A stretch of 64,000 nt of DNA from JBKBUF01 sp046290815 (GTDB lineage Bacteria; Bacteroidota; Bacteroidia; Cytophagales; Cytophagaceae): positions 1 to 64,000 of the forward strand of contig JBKBUF010000004.1 in the NCBI GenBank assembly GCA_046290815.1, given 5' to 3'. Each line of letters starts with the position of its first letter. Position 1 is the first letter of the stretch. Made by a program: the position numbers and the translations under genes. Below are positions 60,865-64,000 of the stretch, piece after piece. The notes beneath the pieces were generated by a model. It ran no database searches, was not told where the DNA came from, and saw only the letters and a list, made by a program, of their open reading frames with translations.

Positions 60865-60950
60865 GGAATAGTTTACTTAATAGCTTAATATTTGCCATTT
60901 TAATAATTCAACATTCAAAATTCAACATTTATCATTCAACATACATTAAC

Positions 60951-62087
60951 ATGTTTTACCAATATAACTTTCCAACTACAATCAGATTTGGTGCAGGTGT
61001 AGTAAGTGAACTGGCAGATTATCTGAAAAAGAATAATCTGAATAAGCCTTTAGTGGTTTCAGATCCCATAGTGGCAGAATTAGGTTTTTTTAAAAAGATC
61101 ATTCAACAGCTTAATTCAGCAGGGCTATCTCCGGAGGTATTTAAAGAAATTCATAAAAACCCTGTTAAATCAGATGTATATGCCGGCACTGAAGTATATG
61201 ATAAAACCGGAAGGAACGCAATAGTAGGAATAGGTGGTGGAGCGGCATTAGATGTTGCGCGTGCAATTGTATTAAGGGTAAACCATAGGGAAGATCTTTT
61301 TAAATATGATGATCTTATTGGAGGTGATATTTATGTTACCAACGATGTTCCGCATTTTGTTACCATACCGACAACATCAGGAACAGGTAGTGAAGTTGGA
61401 AGGAGCGCTATAATTTCTGATGATGATACAAAACAGAAAAAGATTTTGTTTTCTCCCAAGCTGCTGGCTAAAATTGTTTTTGCAGATCCTGAACTAACAA
61501 TGGAGCTCCCTGCAAATGTTACCGCGGCAACCGGAATGGATGCCTTAACCCACAACATGGAAGCTTTTCTTGCCAAAATGTATCATCCGATCTGTGAAGG
61601 AATTGCGCTCGAAGGTATCAGACTTATAAATGAATCATTGGAAAGAGCAGTTAAAAATCCTGATGTAGAATCAAGAAGTAAAATGTTACTGGGGTCCATA
61701 ATGGGTGCAATTGCATTTCAAAAAGGCCTTGGAGTTGTTCATTCCTTGGCTCATCCTCTTTCTTCATTGCTGGATACACATCACGGTCTGGCTAATGCTG
61801 TTAATATTCCTTATGGTATGGAATTTAATATTTCTGGTAATGAAAGTAAATTCAGAAGGATTGCCAGGACACTTGAATTAAAAGAAGAGTCAGGACAAGC
61901 AGTTGTTAAATTTCTTTTTGAATTGAATTCTAAGATAAATATACCTCATAAACTTAGGGAAATCGGCGTAAAGCAGGAGCATGTTGAGACATTGGCAGAT
62001 CTTGCTATTGCAGATTTTGCACATCCTAACAATCCTAAGCCTGTAAGCAGAGAGGATTTTAAACAACTTTATCTTAAAGCCCTATAA
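60951..62087 (+). CDS. Iron-containing alcohol dehydrogenase
   Basis: 378 residues, Fe-ADH (family III) throughout: IVGIGGGAALDVARAI, TIPTTSGTGSEVGR, ATGMDALTHNMEAF with the Asp/His metal ligands, and VVHSLAHPLSSLLDTHHGLANA with two more His. NAD-dependent oxidation of a primary alcohol is expected. Its placement between a gamma-glutamyl ligase and a gamma-glutamyl hydrolase suggests gamma-glutamyl-amino-alcohol as substrate (inference). Confidence 0.92.
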   Translation: MFYQYNFPTTIRFGAGVVSELADYLKKNNLNKPLVVSDPIVAELGFFKKIIQQLNSAGLSPEVFKEIHKNPVKSDVYAGTEVYDKTGRNAIVGIGGGAALDVARAIVLRVNHREDLFKYDDLIGGDIYVTNDVPHFVTIPTTSGTGSEVGRSAIISDDDTKQKKILFSPKLLAKIVFADPELTMELPANVTAATGMDALTHNMEAFLAKMYHPICEGIALEGIRLINESLERAVKNPDVESRSKMLLGSIMGAIAFQKGLGVVHSLAHPLSSLLDTHHGLANAVNIPYGMEFNISGNESKFRRIARTLELKEESGQAVVKFLFELNSKINIPHKLREIGVKQEHVETLADLAIADFAHPNNPKPVSREDFKQLYLKAL

Positions 62088-62098
62088 CAAAAAAGCAG

Positions 62099-62800
62099 AT
62101 GCCCTTAGTAATTGGTGTAACAGATTGCAGCAAATATGAAAATTATGCAGGATGGATTCAAAGAAATAATCCTTCTCTTGAAATTATCCGACTGACTGAG
62201 AAAATTTGGAACATTGAAGATGTTAAAAGGTGTAATGGAATTGTTTATACCGGCGGAGAAGATGTTCACCCTAAGTTTTATAACAAACCTGAATATCTTC
62301 CATATTGTCATTCTGCGGACGTAAATGAAAAGCGTGATGAATTTGAGTTGAAGCTGATGGAATACACGGAAAGTAATGGTGTACCTGCAATTGGTATTTG
62401 CCGTGGACTTCAGATTTACAATGTATTTATGGGTGGTACTCTTATTCCGGATATTCCCTCGTGGAAATTGCCGCCTCATTCCAAAACCAATGAAGGAAAA
62501 GACAGGTACCATCAGGTAAAAATAAAACATGGATCATGGTTGGAATCTGTGATTGGTCAGGATTCAGGAGAAATAAACAGTAATCACCATCAGGCAGCAG
62601 ATATTCCTGGCAAAGGACTTGTTATTTGTGGTGTTTCAGAAGATGGAGTTGTAGAAGCCCTGGAAAGAGAAAATAATGATGGAAAAGGCTTTTTATGTCT
62701 CGTTCAATGGCACCCGGAAAGAATGTACGATCAGGAAAGTCTGTTTGTTAAAAAATTAAAATCTGCCTTTTTAGAGGCGGCAATGAAATATAACATTTGA
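62099..62800 (+). CDS. puuD: Class I glutamine-amidotransferase-like gamma-glutamyl hydrolase (PuuD-like, C26)
   Basis: 233 residues. Catalytic triad visible: Cys101 in GICRGLQIYN, His205 and Glu207 in LVQWHPERM. The VYTGGEDVHPKFY loop is characteristic of gamma-glutamyl-gamma-aminobutyrate hydrolases. It should free glutamate from a gamma-glutamyl-amino acid at the end of the route. 11 bp after the Fe-ADH and 14 bp before the aldehyde dehydrogenase. Confidence 0.88.
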   Translation: MPLVIGVTDCSKYENYAGWIQRNNPSLEIIRLTEKIWNIEDVKRCNGIVYTGGEDVHPKFYNKPEYLPYCHSADVNEKRDEFELKLMEYTESNGVPAIGICRGLQIYNVFMGGTLIPDIPSWKLPPHSKTNEGKDRYHQVKIKHGSWLESVIGQDSGEINSNHHQAADIPGKGLVICGVSEDGVVEALERENNDGKGFLCLVQWHPERMYDQESLFVKKLKSAFLEAAMKYNI

Positions 62801-62814
62801 ATTGATTAGAGAAG

Positions 62815-64000
62815 ATGAATATAATTAATCCCGCTACCGAAGAAATTCTCACCACTGTAAAGGAAGATAACAAGGATACATTAACAGAAAAGTTTAAATC
62901 TCTTCAGTCCGGACAACAGGAATGGGTTAAAATATCCCTGTCAAATAGAGTTGAGGTGATCAGGAAGTTTTCTTCCTTGCTGCAGAGGCATGCAGAGGAG
63001 CTTGCTAAAACCCTTACTTCAGAAGTCGGAAAACCACTGACTCAATCAGCCAATGAAATAAAAGGTGCAGTAGCAAGAATAAGCTGGCTTGCCGATAATG
63101 CAGAAAAATATTTATCAGATGAAATTATGAAATCTGAGGAGGAGTTACAGGAAGTGATTTCTTATGAGCCATTAGGTGTGGTTTGTAACATTTCTGCCTG
63201 GAATTATCCTTATCTGGTTGGAGTGAATGTCTTTGTGCCTGCATTGTTTGCAGGTAACGCTGTAATGTATAAACCTTCTGAGTATTCTGTACTGACAGGT
63301 TTAAAGATACGGGATTTGTTGTACCAGGCAGGTGTACCTGAACATGTTTTTAGCGTTGCAATAGGAGCAGGAAATGTCGGAAAGCAATTGTTGGAACTAC
63401 CATTCGACGGATATTTTTTTACAGGATCATACAAAACAGGAAAGCTAATATATGAAGCTGTTGCTTCTAAGATGGTTCCTTGCCAGCTGGAATTAGGAGG
63501 GAAAGATCCTCTATATGTTGCCGACGATGTGGAAGATATCAAATCAGTAGCAGCAGGAACAGCAGATGGTGCATTTTATAACAATGGTCAGAGCTGTTGT
63601 TCTGTAGAAAGAATATATGTTCATAAAAATATATTCGAAAAGTATGTTGAAGAATTTGTCAAAGAAGTAAAATCATACAAAGTCGGACAACCAGAACAGG
63701 AAGGAGTATATATTGGTCCGCTAACCCGAAAAGAACAAATAGCCATACTTGAAGAACAGGTAGCAGATGCTTTAGCAAAAGGAGCTAAATTACTTACAGG
63801 AGGGAAGAAAGTAAATGGGAAAGGTTACTACTTTGAGCCCACTGTATTGACAGGAGTAAATCATACAATGCTTGTAATGAGAGAAGAATCCTTTGGGCCA
63901 ATTATAGGTATCATGAAAGTGAATGACGATTCGGAGGCCGTGCAGCTCATGAATAATACGGAATATGGTCTGACAGCCTCAGTGTATTCTTCTGAGAAAA
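62815..64000 (+). CDS. NAD(P)-dependent aldehyde dehydrogenase (3' end outside the window)
   Basis: 395 complete codons visible, no stop before the window end. ALDH landmarks: SAWNYPYLVGVNVFVPALFAG, GYFFTGSYKTGK, CQLELGGKDPLYVADD, Cys261/Cys262 in NNGQSCCSVERIY, and ESFGPIIGI. Typical of betaine-aldehyde or gamma-glutamyl-aldehyde type dehydrogenases. Same strand, 14 bp behind puuD; expected to oxidise the aldehyde formed by the Fe-ADH. Confidence 0.9.
   Translation, partial: MNIINPATEEILTTVKEDNKDTLTEKFKSLQSGQQEWVKISLSNRVEVIRKFSSLLQRHAEELAKTLTSEVGKPLTQSANEIKGAVARISWLADNAEKYLSDEIMKSEEELQEVISYEPLGVVCNISAWNYPYLVGVNVFVPALFAGNAVMYKPSEYSVLTGLKIRDLLYQAGVPEHVFSVAIGAGNVGKQLLELPFDGYFFTGSYKTGKLIYEAVASKMVPCQLELGGKDPLYVADDVEDIKSVAAGTADGAFYNNGQSCCSVERIYVHKNIFEKYVEEFVKEVKSYKVGQPEQEGVYIGPLTRKEQIAILEEQVADALAKGAKLLTGGKKVNGKGYYFEPTVLTGVNHTMLVMREESFGPIIGIMKVNDDSEAVQLMNNTEYGLTASVYSSEK

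Noticed and set aside
58093..64000. Classical putrescine (Puu) pathway
   Set aside because: No PuuB-type amine oxidase or puuP-type permease is here; the Fe-ADH and ethanolamine-type permease fit an amino alcohol better.

Overview
The window looks like chromosome of a Bacteroidota bacterium, most likely a Cytophagales-type glider related to Cytophaga or Sporocytophaga (inference; no marker gene is present). The grounds are AT-rich DNA, weak Shine-Dalgarno sites, candidate TAnnTTTG -7 elements, many signal-peptide beta-barrels and lipoproteins, two proteins with C-terminal type IX secretion (T9SS) sorting domains, a SprB-like repeat, a RemB/Wzi-like barrel and a PII-amtB pair. No rRNA, tRNA, CRISPR array, transposase or phage gene was seen.

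Layout. 1-9.4 kb: a barrel gene broken at the window edge, a DUF6089-like barrel, an S12 serine hydrolase lipoprotein, an SGNH hydrolase, glnK-amtB, and an Omp85/BamA-like protein. 10-20.3 kb: a same-strand polysaccharide-type locus without SusC/SusD, made of two outer-membrane barrels, two tandem paralogous lipoproteins, a lipoprotein with three carbohydrate-binding-like jelly-roll repeats, and a periplasmic GH3 beta-glucosidase. 20.6-24.4 kb: a semialdehyde dehydrogenase, an MFS carrier and a YdcF-like protein. 24.5-33.7 kb: a nine-gene minus-strand surface-glycan operon with heptose genes (hldE, gmhB), six glycosyltransferases and an SDR; two of the glycosyltransferases are interrupted, one by an in-frame TGA and one by a frameshift in a homopolymer. 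33.8-40 kb: PEBP, an acidic secreted protein, an S41 peptidase, an Rrf2 regulator, an AsmA-like protein and small unknowns. 40.2-45.8 kb: two neighbouring T9SS-exported proteins, a PGRP-like amidase and a protein with a possible lysozyme-like N-terminus, then membrane proteins. 45.9-50.6 kb: an mlaEFD lipid transporter, a secreted alpha/beta-hydrolase-like protein and another barrel. 50.6-51.4 kb: three very small minus-strand genes and a control region with two near-identical 19-bp inverted repeats next to a tetR gene. 52-64 kb: a lactate-permease-like carrier, an ALDH3, BrkB, two ASRT (sensory-rhodopsin-transducer) family proteins flanking an FAD lactone-oxidase-type enzyme, then an ethanolamine-type permease, a glutamine-synthetase-like ligase, an Fe-alcohol dehydrogenase, a PuuD-like gamma-glutamyl hydrolase and an aldehyde dehydrogenase that runs off the end.

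The most coherent new-looking system is the last one: the order permease, gamma-glutamyl ligase, alcohol dehydrogenase, gamma-glutamyl hydrolase, aldehyde dehydrogenase fits a gamma-glutamylation route for ethanolamine or a similar amino alcohol, accompanied by ASRT domains with no rhodopsin in sight. Two other features stand out: short word-like repeats placed at gene 3' ends in the sense of the gene, and the tetR operator region facing a 34-residue membrane peptide.
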